A stretch of 58,710 nt of DNA from Candidatus Alistipes avicola (GCA_019118565.1 DWYR01000003.1:1-58710); one strand, 5' to 3'. Shown: positions 16,122 through 25,213, counted from the first letter of the stretch. Numbers and translations: made by a program. Notes: generated by a model not told the origin, from the sequence alone.

Positions 16122-16688
16122 ATGGCAACAACTGCAGACATCAAGATTGGCATGTGCATCGAACTGGATGGCAAGACTTTTCAGATCGTGGACTTCCAGC
16201 ATGTAAAACCGGGCAAAGGCCCCGCTTTCGTACGTACCAAACTCAAGAATCTCGAAAATGGCCGCGTACTCGACAATACGTTCAGTGCCGGTGCCAAGAT
16301 CGAGCCCGTGCGCGTAGAGCGTCGTCCCTACCAGTTTACCTACGAGGATGACCTGGGTGCCCATTTCATGCATACCGAAACCTTCGAGGAGATCAACATC
16401 GACAAGAACCTCATTACCAATTACGACCTGATGGCCGACGGCCAGATCGTCGAGGTGATGTTCCACACCGAAAAGGAGACCGTGCTTTCTGCCGAGCTTC
16501 CTCCGATCGTGGACATGGAGGTTACCTATACCGAGCCGGGTATCAAGGGGGATACCGCCTCTACCAACTCACTCAAACCCGCGACCGTCAATACCGGTGC
16601 AACAATCAAGGTCCCCCTGTTCATCAATACGGGAGACAAGATCCGTGTCGACACCCGTACGCGCGAGTACTATGAGCGTATCAAGTAG
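16122..16688 (+). CDS. efp: Elongation factor P
   Basis: 188 residues, three beta domains. It binds stalled ribosomes and helps form Pro-Pro bonds. The tip loop KPGKGPAF places Lys32 where E. coli EF-P carries its modified lysine, so the lysyl-type (EpmA/B) modification family is likely. The C-terminal signature [10 protein letters not shown] is intact. It has its own promoter and shares a bidirectional terminator with tnaA. The Pro-rich lipoprotein linkers encoded in this window are the kind of sequence that needs EF-P (inference). Confidence 0.96.
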   Translation: MATTADIKIGMCIELDGKTFQIVDFQHVKPGKGPAFVRTKLKNLENGRVLDNTFSAGAKIEPVRVERRPYQFTYEDDLGAHFMHTETFEEINIDKNLITNYDLMADGQIVEVMFHTEKETVLSAELPPIVDMEVTYTEPGIKGDTASTNSLKPATVNTGATIKVPLFINTGDKIRVDTRTREYYERIK

Positions 16689-16715
16689 TCCGGAACGACG
16701 AGTCTTCAATCAAAC

Positions 16716-16750
16716 AAAATACCCGACCTTTGCAGGCCGGGTATTTTTTG
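16716..16750. terminator. Bidirectional terminator between efp and tnaA
   Basis: Arms 16716-16725 and 16738-16747, T-run on the plus side and A-run on the minus side. Confidence 0.85.
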
Positions 16751-16766
16751 TTTGATCGTTCTCTTG

Positions 16767-18143
16767 TTAGATCTTCTCCAACTCCACGGTGAAGTGGCGC
16801 AGGATCGGATGTTCAAAGGTGATCCGATAGCCGGATGTGATACTTTCTCTGCGCTCGAAGACGTTGCGGCAGGCGGCGGCGATCACCCGGATGTGGTTGT
16901 CCGTGTAGATGCGGCTCGGAATAGTCAGTCGCAGCAACTCCAGCTTGGGATAGCGGTTCTCGTGGGTCACGGGATCGCGGTCGGCCAGGATCGATCCGAT
17001 CTCCACGCCCCGGATACCGGCTTCGAGGTAGAGTTCGATGCCGAGCGTTTGTGCGATGAACTGCTCCTTGGGCAGGTTGGGAAGGATCTTTTTCGCATCG
17101 AGGAAGATGGCGTGACCTCCGGCAGGCCGTTGGTAGGGAATGCCGTATTCGTCGAGCAGGTCGCCGAGCAGTTTGACCTGTCGGATGCGGGCATCGAGTT
17201 GTTCGAATTCCGTATTCTCGTCCAGTCCGATCGCCAGGGCCTCCATGTCGCGTCCGGTCATGCCGCCGTAGGTGACGTATCCTTCGAACATGATGTTGAA
17301 CTGGGAGGCCTTGCGGAAGAGTTCCTCACTGCGCATGCCCAGTATACCGCCCATGTTTACGATGCCATCCTTCTTGGCCGACATGGTCATGATGTCTGCG
17401 TAAGAGTAGATTTCGCGAACGATCTCCTTGATTGTTTTGTCGGCATACCCCTCTTCTCTGGTTTTGATGAAGTAGGCGTTTTGGGCGAAACGAGCCGAGT
17501 CGATCAGCAGGGGAATTCCATAGCGGCGGCACAGTTCGGCCGTTCCCTTGATATTCCGCATCGAAACGGGCTGGCCTCCGGCCGTGTTGTTGGTGATGGT
17601 CAGCACGACACAGGGGATCTTCTCCTTGGGGTATTTCTTGAGGACCGCTTCCAACTTTTCGAGGTCCATCTCTCCCTTGAAGGGAAGTTCCCGCTGAGTG
17701 TCGGCCGCCGCGTCGATCGTACAGTCGATTGCTACGGCACGGCGAAACTCGATGTGCCCCTTTGTCGTGTCGAAATGGGAGTTGCCCGGAACGATATCGC
17801 CCTCTTTGAGCAAGGTGGAGAAGATGACGTTCTCGGCAGCGCGACCCTGGTGTGTCGGCAGGAAATAGGGCATTCCGAAGATTTTCTCGATTACGGCTTT
17901 GAGCCGGTAGTAGGAGGCTGCACCAGCGTAACTTTCATCGGCGGTCATCATGGCCCCCCACTGGCGGTCGCTCATCGACTCTGTTCCCGAATCGGTCAAC
18001 AGGTCGATCATTACCTGGTCGGCGCGCAGCTTGAAGAGGTTGTAATGAGCTTCACGGATCCATCTTTCGCGCTCTTCACGCGTGGAGGTGCGGATTGCCT
18101 CCGTCATCTTGATTTTGTAAGGTTCGCAATAGGGAAGTTGCAT
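16767..18143 (-). CDS. tnaA: Tryptophanase (PLP-dependent beta-eliminating lyase)
   Basis: A 458-residue enzyme that splits tryptophan to indole, pyruvate and ammonia. PLP binds Lys258 in SAKKD. Two positions separate tryptophanase from its close relative tyrosine phenol-lyase. Asp125 in HFDTT corresponds to Asp137 of E. coli TnaA, and His450 in LRHFT corresponds to His463, where tyrosine phenol-lyase has Phe. Both favour tryptophan. THQGR (97-101), NNTAGGQPVS and DSARF are conserved. No TnaC leader or tryptophan permease is next to it, so control differs from E. coli. A weak TATATTTA box lies at 18196-18203. Confidence 0.9.
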   Translation of the reverse strand: MQLPYCEPYKIKMTEAIRTSTREERERWIREAHYNLFKLRADQVMIDLLTDSGTESMSDRQWGAMMTADESYAGAASYYRLKAVIEKIFGMPYFLPTHQGRAAENVIFSTLLKEGDIVPGNSHFDTTKGHIEFRRAVAIDCTIDAAADTQRELPFKGEMDLEKLEAVLKKYPKEKIPCVVLTITNNTAGGQPVSMRNIKGTAELCRRYGIPLLIDSARFAQNAYFIKTREEGYADKTIKEIVREIYSYADIMTMSAKKDGIVNMGGILGMRSEELFRKASQFNIMFEGYVTYGGMTGRDMEALAIGLDENTEFEQLDARIRQVKLLGDLLDEYGIPYQRPAGGHAIFLDAKKILPNLPKEQFIAQTLGIELYLEAGIRGVEIGSILADRDPVTHENRYPKLELLRLTIPSRIYTDNHIRVIAAACRNVFERRESITSGYRITFEHPILRHFTVELEKI

Positions 18144-18195
18144 ATCGGTGTATGTTTTTTTGGTTTGGTTGTCCGATTATCGGATCATATTGCGA

Positions 18196-18203
18196 TAAAT
18201 ATA
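18196..18203 (-). promoter_or_regulatory. Possible weak promoter for tnaA (TATATTTA)
   Basis: One mismatch to TAnnTTTG and about 50 nt upstream of the tnaA start. A weak box would suit a gene needing an activator. Confidence 0.35.
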
Positions 18204-18235
18204 CGAAAAGTTCTCAAGAATATCCAGAGAAATGT

Positions 18236-18243
18236 TATATTTG
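18236..18243 (+). promoter_or_regulatory. Promoter -7 box TATATTTG for rubredoxin
   Basis: It sits 49 nt upstream of the rubredoxin ATG, divergent from tnaA. Confidence 0.6.
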
Positions 18244-18291
18244 TACCGATAATAACCTCCGAATAGTTACTTTAAGAAAAACATTTGAATC

Positions 18292-18453
18292 ATGAAAAAG
18301 TATCGTTGTACCGTTTGTGACTACATCTATGATCCTGCTGTCGGTGATCCGGATAGCGGAATTGCCCCCGGAACTGCTTTCGAGTCCCTGCCCGACGATT
18401 GGGCTTGTCCCCTCTGTGGAGTGGGAAAGGATATGTTCGAGCCGGCGGAGTAA
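18292..18453 (+). CDS. Rubredoxin
   Basis: 53 residues, the standard length. One iron is held by four cysteines: C6-x-x-C9 and C39-P-L-C42. The [13 protein letters not shown] and DDWACPLCG patterns are diagnostic. It carries single electrons in the cytoplasm, in anaerobes often to rubrerythrin or superoxide-reducing partners that defend against oxygen. It stands alone between its own promoter and a strong terminator; the redox partners are not adjacent, though ferritin and thiol peroxidase genes lie in the same window. Confidence 0.95.
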   Translation: MKKYRCTVCDYIYDPAVGDPDSGIAPGTAFESLPDDWACPLCGVGKDMFEPAE

Positions 18454-18475
18454 TTGTCGCTCTAAAGGGTAAAAA

Positions 18476-18513
18476 AACGGGAGAGGCGGAGCGATTGCTC
18501 CGCCTCTCTTATA
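18476..18513. terminator. Bidirectional terminator between rubredoxin and ogt
   Basis: A perfect 12-bp stem (18481-18492 with 18497-18508), tetraloop, A-run before and T-rich tail after. Confidence 0.88.
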
Positions 18514-18520
18514 TTTTTTA

Positions 18521-18991
18521 TTACTTGAGGAGGCTTTGCCGTTCGAGATGCAATAGCGCCTCTTTTATCGCGAGCCCTCCGGCATAGCCGGTCAAAGAGC
18601 CGTTGGCCCCCAGAATGCGGTGACAGGGGATGACGATCAGAATCGGATTGCGATGGGCTGCCCGGCCTATGCTGCGCGCCCCCTGCGGATTGCCGATTCG
18701 ACTTGCGATTTGTCCGTAGCTTGCCGTCGTCCCGTAGGGGATCTGCCGGATCGCCTCCCAAACTCGCTGTTCATAAGGGGTCCCCTGCGGGGCCAGCGGC
18801 AGGTCGAACCGGATGAGACTGCCGGCAAAGTAGGCTTCGAGTTGGGAACAGGCCTCTTGAAGCAGCGGCGTCGAATGCCGGACAGGTTCGTCCGGGCATT
18901 CGACGCTCATTTTAATATCGGTGATAGCACCCCCGTTTTCGATCAGACGCAGCGTTCCGATCGGAGTCCGAAGGAGTTGCTCGTGTTGCAT
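18521..18991 (-). CDS. ogt: Methylated-DNA--[protein]-cysteine S-methyltransferase
   Basis: A 156-residue suicide DNA repair protein that moves the methyl group from O6-methylguanine to its own Cys123 in the PCHR motif. The helix-turn-helix segment with RAAHRNP (the Arg finger region) and the YAGG loop after the active site are intact. No Ada transcription domain is present. It is the last gene of the run glucosaminidase - unknown - DPP4 - ogt and begins 9 bp after the DPP4 stop. Confidence 0.95.
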   Translation of the reverse strand: MQHEQLLRTPIGTLRLIENGGAITDIKMSVECPDEPVRHSTPLLQEACSQLEAYFAGSLIRFDLPLAPQGTPYEQRVWEAIRQIPYGTTASYGQIASRIGNPQGARSIGRAAHRNPILIVIPCHRILGANGSLTGYAGGLAIKEALLHLERQSLLK

Positions 18992-19000
18992 CTTGAAGGG

Positions 19001-21142
19001 TTACAGGTTTTCGAGTGTGTATTGCAACATCTTCTCCCGAACGTGTCCCGAGTGGTCGGGCAGCATCGAGTGGTTCTGGTCCGGATAGACCATCATGTCG
19101 TACTGTTTCCCCTCTTTGTTCAGCGCACGGGTCATCTCGATCGTATTCTGGAAGTGGACATTGTCGTCCGCCGTGCCGTGGATGATAATCAGACGGGTCT
19201 TCTGATCGTCGAGCAGGTGTGCGAAGTTGATCGGAGAGTTGTCGTCATATCCTTGCGGATAGTCCTGCGGCAGCCCGTTGAAGTTCTCCGTGTAGATCGA
19301 GTCGTAGTAGCGCCAGGACGTGACGGGAGCTACGGCAATAGCCATTTTGAAGAGCCCCTCTCCTTTCAGGGCGCAACCGAGAGCCATGAACCCTCCGTAC
19401 GACCAGCCGTAGATACCGATCCGGTCCGGATCGACATAACTTTGACGGGCCATGTAACGGGCCATCGACAATTGATCATCGACCTCCATGGCTCCCAGAT
19501 TCCCGTAAGTGAGTTTTTTGAAAGTCTCTCCTTGGAATCCCGTGCCGCGGGGGTCAACGCAGACGACGATGTAGCCGTGCGATACCAGGGCATCCTCCCA
19601 GTCGAGTCCCCAGCGATCGACGACCTGCTGTGATCCGGGTCCCGAGTATTGGGTGAGCAGAACCGGATAGCGGTGTGTAGGGTCAAAATCGAGCGGTTTG
19701 ACCATGTAAGCCGAAAGCGTATCCCCCCGTTCGGTGGTAAACGAGAAAAATTCGCGGGGGGCGATCAACTCGTTTTGCCGGAGGTATTCGCGGAGTTCCG
19801 CATTTTGCTCGAGTATACGTACCGATTTGCCGTTTGCATCGAAGATTTCCGTGCGTGAGGGGGTTGTATTGGTCGAACTCTCGGCAATGTAATAGGAGAG
19901 ATCCGCACTCGGGGATATTTTGTAGAATCCGTCGTCGGGTGTCAGACGCTCTTTGTATTTGCCGTTCAGGTTGATACGGTACAGGGTTCGGTGCAGGGGT
20001 GATCCTTCGGTCGAGGTGTAATAGACTTTATTACCCCGTACGCCTACGAAGTCCGTAACCTCCCATGGCCCTTGTGTGATGGGGTTCAACAAACCTTTGT
20101 CGAGACTGTAGAGATAGAGGTGCATATAACCGGCCGAGGTCTCTTCGCGGACGATGAATCGTTTGCCGTCCGGAAGGAAATAGAAAGTTTTACTTAGGTG
20201 GTCGACGTATTTGGGCGATCGTTCGTCATAGATCACCTGCTGCGAACCGTCCCGATTGCAAAGTACCACTTCAAAGTGATTTTGCTTGCGGTTCATGCGC
20301 TCGAAATAGAGATGCCCGTCAGGAGTCCAGGCCGGGTGGAGTACATATTGCCCGCGATCCGGTCCGACATCGATCCGCTCGGTCTGTCCGCTCTGCAGGT
20401 CGTAAACAAAGAGGTCTACCGTCGAGTTGGTGTCGCCGGCTTTCGGATATTTGAACGAGTGGGCCTTGTTGTAGAGCTCTCCGTCGAAACGCATCATTTC
20501 GAAAAGAGGAACTTCAGACTCGTCAAACCGGAGGAAGGCGATCTTCCGCCCGTCGGGTGAAAAGGCGTAGGCCTTTGTGAAGGCACACTCCTCCTCATAG
20601 ACCCAATCCGTCGTGCCGTTGATCACTTCGTTCCAGGCACCGTCGTGGGTTATCTGCCGGACAGAGTCCGCAGCGATGTCGTAGAGGAAGAGGTTGTTGC
20701 CGCTCGAGAAGGCGATCATCCGTCCGTCGGGTGAGAACGAAGCGTCGCGCGTGCCGGGCAGATCGCTCAGGATGGGACGGATTCCATTCTCGTTTTGCAG
20801 GTAGTAGGCCGTCGTATAGGAGTGCCGGTAGATCGGAGTCGCTCCATTTGCTATGAGCAGTTGCTTGCCATCGGGCGAGAACTGATAGTCTACGATCTGG
20901 AACGACGTTTCGGGTGTACGGAACAGGAGCTCTCCTTCGCTCTTCCCTGCGTAGTCGTATTGGATGATCGTATTGCCCTCCTGAACCGTATAGTGAGATC
21001 CGTCGCCCGAAGGACGAATGCCGATTACCCGTTTGTTCATTGAGTTCAAGGCCTGAATATCCTTGTACTGGAGCGGTTCCGAAGGTTGTGAGTGTGCGGC
21101 AACCGCTACACAGAGAAAGATCGGAAGAAATATTTTTTTCAT
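19001..21142 (-). CDS. Dipeptidyl-peptidase IV (S9B)
   Basis: 713 residues with an N-terminal signal peptide (about 1-18), so secreted to the periplasm. It removes X-Pro dipeptides from peptide N-termini. The propeller domain contains WVYEEE (substrate N-terminus recognition glutamates). The catalytic triad is Ser581 in GWSYGG, Asp659 in ADDNVH and His691 in DQNHSM; the spacings of 78 and 32 residues equal those of human DPP4. It starts 7 bp after the upstream unknown gene. With the S9A peptidase at the left end it indicates use of proline-containing peptides (inference). Confidence 0.95.
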   Translation of the reverse strand: MKKIFLPIFLCVAVAAHSQPSEPLQYKDIQALNSMNKRVIGIRPSGDGSHYTVQEGNTIIQYDYAGKSEGELLFRTPETSFQIVDYQFSPDGKQLLIANGATPIYRHSYTTAYYLQNENGIRPILSDLPGTRDASFSPDGRMIAFSSGNNLFLYDIAADSVRQITHDGAWNEVINGTTDWVYEEECAFTKAYAFSPDGRKIAFLRFDESEVPLFEMMRFDGELYNKAHSFKYPKAGDTNSTVDLFVYDLQSGQTERIDVGPDRGQYVLHPAWTPDGHLYFERMNRKQNHFEVVLCNRDGSQQVIYDERSPKYVDHLSKTFYFLPDGKRFIVREETSAGYMHLYLYSLDKGLLNPITQGPWEVTDFVGVRGNKVYYTSTEGSPLHRTLYRINLNGKYKERLTPDDGFYKISPSADLSYYIAESSTNTTPSRTEIFDANGKSVRILEQNAELREYLRQNELIAPREFFSFTTERGDTLSAYMVKPLDFDPTHRYPVLLTQYSGPGSQQVVDRWGLDWEDALVSHGYIVVCVDPRGTGFQGETFKKLTYGNLGAMEVDDQLSMARYMARQSYVDPDRIGIYGWSYGGFMALGCALKGEGLFKMAIAVAPVTSWRYYDSIYTENFNGLPQDYPQGYDDNSPINFAHLLDDQKTRLIIIHGTADDNVHFQNTIEMTRALNKEGKQYDMMVYPDQNHSMLPDHSGHVREKMLQYTLENL

Positions 21143-21149
21143 GAGTGGA

Positions 21150-21836
21150 TTAAATGTCGTCTACATTGAATTCGTAGCCCAAACGTTTGCCGGTTACGAA
21201 TTTCGAATTGTCGAGTTTGCTGTTGAACTGGTCGACCGTTACCCGTTTGTTGTCCTCGTAAGGCGGAAGTAACAAATCGAAATTGATGGAGAAGTGGATC
21301 GCCGATTCCAGAATCGAAAGCAGGGCTTTGCGATCGATCTCCTCCTGTCCGAACTGCTGTACTCGGAGCAGACCGGGGCATTTGCCCTCGGTGAAGTAGT
21401 GCATTTCCCGGTTGATGAAGATGCGTCCGATCAAGTAGCCTTCGTCGGCATTGCGATTGAACTTGAACGAGTCGGAGAGGAAATTGTATATGTTGATGAT
21501 CCCGCAGTAGGAGTTCTCCTTGTTGTCCTGTACGTAGGGGACGCCCCAGATTGCATGGTCCGCATCGAATTGGAATACGTCAGTATGCATTTGGAAAATC
21601 AGCAGGTCGTTGGCCAGTTGGAGCTGAGCTTCGAATTTACCCCGGTCGCGGTATTCAATCCGTACGCGACGGTCCAATTTGCCGTCCAGCTCGTCATCCA
21701 TTTCCGAGGCCATTTCGAGCAGGGCCTCCTTCAGATCGTTGAACGTGGCGAACGTGTTGTCAAAGACCTTCTGTTTGAGGGTCGATTTGCTGACGATGGT
21801 TTCGAGAATTTTGTCTCGTAGCGGGATGTTGTCCAT
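21150..21836 (-). CDS. Conserved Bacteroidetes protein of unknown function
   Basis: 228 residues, no signal peptide and no membrane segment, so probably cytoplasmic. An acidic helical N-terminus (about 1-55) precedes a beta-rich core with RVRIEYRDRG (about 57-66), FQMHTDVF, SYCGIINIYNFLSDSF and YLIGRIFIN. I recognise it as a protein conserved across Bacteroidetes but know no function. It is sandwiched between the glucosaminidase/LysM gene and DPP4 with very short gaps, implying co-expression with envelope or peptide functions. Confidence 0.8.
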   Translation of the reverse strand: MDNIPLRDKILETIVSKSTLKQKVFDNTFATFNDLKEALLEMASEMDDELDGKLDRRVRIEYRDRGKFEAQLQLANDLLIFQMHTDVFQFDADHAIWGVPYVQDNKENSYCGIINIYNFLSDSFKFNRNADEGYLIGRIFINREMHYFTEGKCPGLLRVQQFGQEEIDRKALLSILESAIHFSINFDLLLPPYEDNKRVTVDQFNSKLDNSKFVTGKRLGYEFNVDDI

Positions 21837-21872
21837 AAATGTTTTGTATGCTGTTTGTTGTTTGTGCTTCGG

Positions 21873-22871
21873 TTAGCGAAGTTTTATCTCCATGCCGGTC
21901 GTGAGCCGGGCATTCGGATCGAGTTTGTTCATGCGAGCCAGCGATTTGCTGCGGATGCCGTACGACTGTGAGAGCGACCAGATCGTTTCACCCTCCTTGA
22001 CCGTATGCAGCAACGTGTTGCCGGTCCAGCGCTTTTTCTTGCGGCCGATGTAGATTGTCTCTCCGGCTACGGGTTGTGCGTTCTTGTCCACATCGTTGAA
22101 TTTTCGCAGGTTGCGGGCCGAAACGCGGAAGTCTTTCGAGATCTTCTCGAACGTATCGCCGTCTTTGGCCAGAATATAATTTACGTTGTTGATGCGATAG
22201 ACGTTGTATCCGCGGTGGGCGTTGACCGTAACGCGGAAGTCGTCGGGGTCGACTCCTTCGCCGGAGATAGCGATCGCCTCATCCACGCTGCTCTGCTCGG
22301 CAAACCAGTCGTTGGCATCATGCCGCGTATTTTGAGCATAGAGGGCCAGCCCGTTTTCCTGGTCCAGCAGGTAGAGCTTGCTCTCCTCGATGATACGGAT
22401 CAGCCGTTCGGCATAGTCGGGTGCCGTGGCGTATCCGGCCGCTTTCAGACCGCGAGCCCAGCTTTTGTAGTCGGTCGGGTCGTATGAGAAGAGAGAAGCG
22501 TAACGGGGCTGTGAATCCAGAAACTCGGCATGGTCGGCATAGGAGGCTTCGACCGAAGGGTAGGCGCGGAAGCATTCTCCCTTCTCGTCGTCGTCATAAT
22601 AGACCTTTTCGCCGGTCCAGTTGCGTTTGCACTTGATCCCGAAGTGGTTGTTGGATGCCTGCGAGAGCCAGCTGTTGCCGCAGTTCGACTCCAGGATGCC
22701 CTGGGCCATGGTGATGCTGGCCGGAATACCGTAACGTTCCATGTGGGCTACGGCGATCTGTTTGTATTTGTCGATGTACTCTTCGCGGGTCTGTTTGACC
22801 TGTGCCCGCAGGGGGACGATGGCCAGCAGGGCGACCCCCGCAAGTACTATTGCTTTCTTGGAAAAAATCAT
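21873..22871 (-). CDS. Peptidoglycan glucosaminidase with two LysM domains
   Basis: 332 residues. Signal peptide (about 1-23), then a GH73-type N-acetylglucosaminidase domain (about 30-170) with the catalytic Glu61 in GILESNCG and the NNHFGIKC motif. After a linker come two C-terminal LysM peptidoglycan-binding modules (about 222-270 and 286-332). It probably cuts the GlcNAc-MurNAc backbone during growth or separation. It heads a four-gene run. Its start codon lies within a promoter for the opposite strand. Confidence 0.92.
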   Translation of the reverse strand: MIFSKKAIVLAGVALLAIVPLRAQVKQTREEYIDKYKQIAVAHMERYGIPASITMAQGILESNCGNSWLSQASNNHFGIKCKRNWTGEKVYYDDDEKGECFRAYPSVEASYADHAEFLDSQPRYASLFSYDPTDYKSWARGLKAAGYATAPDYAERLIRIIEESKLYLLDQENGLALYAQNTRHDANDWFAEQSSVDEAIAISGEGVDPDDFRVTVNAHRGYNVYRINNVNYILAKDGDTFEKISKDFRVSARNLRKFNDVDKNAQPVAGETIYIGRKKKRWTGNTLLHTVKEGETIWSLSQSYGIRSKSLARMNKLDPNARLTTGMEIKLR

Positions 22872-22880
22872 TTATCTTTG
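22850..22880 (+). promoter_or_regulatory. Promoter for DUF4254-GT9 (TTG-N20-TATCTTTG)
   Basis: TTG 22850-22852 and TATCTTTG 22873-22880. The upstream half lies inside the first codons of the opposite-strand glucosaminidase gene. Confidence 0.7.
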
Positions 22881-22904
22881 TTTACTCTTTGAACGCGATC
22901 TGTG

Positions 22905-22935
22905 CAAAGATATTATTTTCCAGTGAGAATAACAA
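22905..22935 (-). promoter_or_regulatory. Promoter for the glucosaminidase operon (TTG-N20-TATCTTTG)
   Basis: Minus strand: TTG at 22935-22933, TATCTTTG at 22912-22905. It faces the plus-strand promoter at 22850-22880; their predicted transcript starts overlap. Confidence 0.7.
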
Positions 22936-22952
22936 AATAAAACGGATAGGCT

Positions 22953-23558
22953 ATGTTTACTGAAAACGCAAACAAAATTTTCAATCGGGTGATCGAGGAT
23001 TATCATCGCTATGACGATGTGGACCATCAGCCGGAAAATCCTTTCACCGAAGGATCGCTCGACCATCTGCTTTACATGAAGAACTGGGTGGACACGGTGC
23101 AGTGGCATCTTGAGGATATCATCCGCGACCCGCAGATCGATCCGGTCGAGGCTTTGGCCATCAAGCGCCGCATCGACAAGTCGAATCAGGTGCGTACCGA
23201 TATGGTCGAGTATATCGACTCCTATCTGTTGGATAAGTACAAGGATATCAAGCCGCTGCCGGATGCCCGTCTCAATACCGAGACCCCGGCCTGGGCGATC
23301 GACCGCCTCTCGATTCTGGCCCTGAAGATCTACCACATGCACCAGGAGGTGCTGCGACAGGATGTGGACGAGAATCACCGTACGCAGTGCCAGAAGAAAC
23401 TCGACGTGCTGCTCACCCAGCAGGTCGATCTGTCGAAGGCAATCGAGGAGCTGATCGAGGATATCGAAGCGGGACGCAAATACATGAAGACCTACAAGCA
23501 GATGAAGATGTATAACGATCCTTCGCTCAACCCTGTACTTTATGCCGCGAAAAAATAG
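22953..23558 (+). CDS. DUF4254 domain-containing protein
   Basis: 201 residues, helical, no signal peptide. It fits the DUF4254 family (FNRVIEDYH start, LWHxN-like HLEDIIRDP, and a long helical C-terminus). Members almost always sit next to a family 9 glycosyltransferase, as here, where the two reading frames overlap by 17 bp. A role in making a lipopolysaccharide-type or other surface glycan is inferred from that link; no activity is known to me. Confidence 0.85.
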   Translation: MFTENANKIFNRVIEDYHRYDDVDHQPENPFTEGSLDHLLYMKNWVDTVQWHLEDIIRDPQIDPVEALAIKRRIDKSNQVRTDMVEYIDSYLLDKYKDIKPLPDARLNTETPAWAIDRLSILALKIYHMHQEVLRQDVDENHRTQCQKKLDVLLTQQVDLSKAIEELIEDIEAGRKYMKTYKQMKMYNDPSLNPVLYAAKK

Positions 23559-24567
23559 ACTGCCGCGCCATCTGCTTGTGATCCGCACCTCGGCCATGGG
23601 GGATGTGGCGATGTTGCCGCACGCCCTGCGGGCTTTTCGCGAGGTCTATCCCGATGTGAAGATCACGGTGGCGACCAAGGCCCTCTTCCATCCCTTCTTC
23701 GAGGGGTTGGATGTGGAGTTCCTGGACATCGATACCAAAGGGGCGCACCACGGAATCCGGGGTGCGCTTCGCTTTGCCCGTGAGGCGGCCGATCGTGGAG
23801 TCGATGCGGTGGCCGATACGCACAACGTATTGCGCTCGAAAATCATCCGTATGGCCCTTTGGCTGCGCGGCCTGCCGGCTGCTGCAATTCGCAAGGGACG
23901 TATGGCCAAGCGCCGTCGGTTGAACGGTGGCGTTAAGAGTGCGGCTCCGCTCAAACACACCGTTGTGCGCTATTGCGATGTATTGCGCCGTCTGGGATTC
24001 GATTTCCCGGATCCAGCTCCGGCTCGGAAGAAGAGTCGTCCGAATCCGATGGGGGAGAAACAGGGCATTTGGGTCGGTTTCGCTCCCTTCTCGGCCCAAA
24101 AGGGAAAGACCTATCCGGAGGCGTTGAGCGAAGAGGCGATCCGCCTGCTCAGCGAACGCTTCGATCGGGTCTTTATTCATGGAGGGGGCGGTGCGGAGGC
24201 CGATTTCGCCCACCGGATGGAGGGGTGCCTGGCCAATGTGACGGCTCTTAACGGCAAGGTGCGGCTCGGCGATGAGATGAATCTTATTTCGAATCTGGAT
24301 TGTGTCGTTACGATGGATTCGCTCGTGATGCACATGGCCTCGCTGGTGGCAACCCCGATTGTGTCGGTGTGGGGTGCTACGCATCCTGCATTGGGTTTCC
24401 TCGGATATGGATTTGGGCCGGAAGGGGTGCTGCAACTCGATATGGATTGCCGTCCCTGTTCGGTATATGGGAAGAAACCCTGCAAGTGGGGTGACTATCG
24501 CTGTATTACGGGCGTTACTCCTCAGATGATTCTCGATCGGGTGGAGAAAATTGTGGCAGAAAAATAA
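23542..24567 (+). CDS. Glycosyltransferase family 9 (heptosyltransferase-like)
   Basis: 341 residues, cytoplasmic GT-B fold. The N-terminal VIRTSAMGDV motif (about 12-21) and the C-terminal donor-binding stretch with TMDSLVMHMA and VSVWGATHP are typical of ADP-heptose:LPS heptosyltransferases and relatives. A late cluster C-RPC...KPC, CITGV is also common in the family. It overlaps the DUF4254 gene, so the two are translated together. The sugar and acceptor cannot be told from sequence. Confidence 0.9.
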   Translation: MPRKNRLPRHLLVIRTSAMGDVAMLPHALRAFREVYPDVKITVATKALFHPFFEGLDVEFLDIDTKGAHHGIRGALRFAREAADRGVDAVADTHNVLRSKIIRMALWLRGLPAAAIRKGRMAKRRRLNGGVKSAAPLKHTVVRYCDVLRRLGFDFPDPAPARKKSRPNPMGEKQGIWVGFAPFSAQKGKTYPEALSEEAIRLLSERFDRVFIHGGGGAEADFAHRMEGCLANVTALNGKVRLGDEMNLISNLDCVVTMDSLVMHMASLVATPIVSVWGATHPALGFLGYGFGPEGVLQLDMDCRPCSVYGKKPCKWGDYRCITGVTPQMILDRVEKIVAEK

Positions 24568-24582
24568 CTTGTATTAGGAAAA

Positions 24583-24619
24583 CAAAAAGACTCACACTAA
24601 AAAGGTGTGAGTCTTTTTG
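24583..24619. terminator. Bidirectional terminator, 15-bp perfect stem
   Basis: Arms 24583-24597 and 24605-24619 with A/T runs inside both ends. It serves the converging GT9 and lipocalin genes. Confidence 0.88.
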
Positions 24620-24637
24620 TTGAATAACACCGATCCC

Positions 24638-25201
24638 TTATCTCCTGTTCTGTCGGATCCAGAGTTCGTTATTGATTGATAGAGTCAATTTGCCGTTCTC
24701 GGTGACAATCGTTGCCGTTTCTTCAAACGGAGTTGATTTTCCATTCTCTTTCAAGGTGCCTCGCAGAATAATCTGGTTGGGCTCTGCTCCGACCTCCCAC
24801 GATTTATAGTGTCGTTCCGGCATGTTGATCGACCGGGCAACCCCTTTCAGCTCGATATAGAATCCTTTTACAGCACTGGGATTGGCCGGTTCGGATTCTA
24901 CCCAACGGCCGATGGCCCGGGCATAGGTCGGGTCGGTCGAGATTTTGAGTGCCGGCATGGTCGGTTCCAGTTTCCCCTCATACTCTGCGGTGGCCGTATT
25001 GCCTTCCAACATTCCGTAAGCGTGTTTCAAATCTGCATTTTCAGTTGTGAAGGTGATGAGACGACCGTTTTCGGCGACGATCGTGACGGAGTTTTCGGTC
25101 GTTCGCTTGATGCGTCCCGAAAAAGTCTCCGTTTTTTTTGTCTCACAGGCTACCAGTCCGATTAACAGGGCTGCAATAGCCAATAAACGCAATGCTTTCA
25201 T
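24638..25201 (-). CDS. Lipocalin-like lipoprotein
   Basis: 187 residues. Lipoprotein signal peptide with LVAC (Cys19). The C-terminal half (about 95-180) reads like the bacterial Lipocalin_3 type: IGRWVESEP, a GFYIELKGVARSINM core, SWEVG and IILRGTLKENG. The N-terminal half is a separate small beta domain. It starts 12 bp after nfnB, so it belongs to the DUF1573-nfnA-nfnB run. Ligand unknown. Confidence 0.78.
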   Translation of the reverse strand: MKALRLLAIAALLIGLVACETKKTETFSGRIKRTTENSVTIVAENGRLITFTTENADLKHAYGMLEGNTATAEYEGKLEPTMPALKISTDPTYARAIGRWVESEPANPSAVKGFYIELKGVARSINMPERHYKSWEVGAEPNQIILRGTLKENGKSTPFEETATIVTENGKLTLSINNELWIRQNRR

Positions 25202-25213
25202 GATAAAGATTGA

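Noticed and set aside
16752..18266. 504-codon plus-strand frame opposite tnaA
   Set aside because: A shadow of tnaA; no motifs, and it runs across the rubredoxin promoter.
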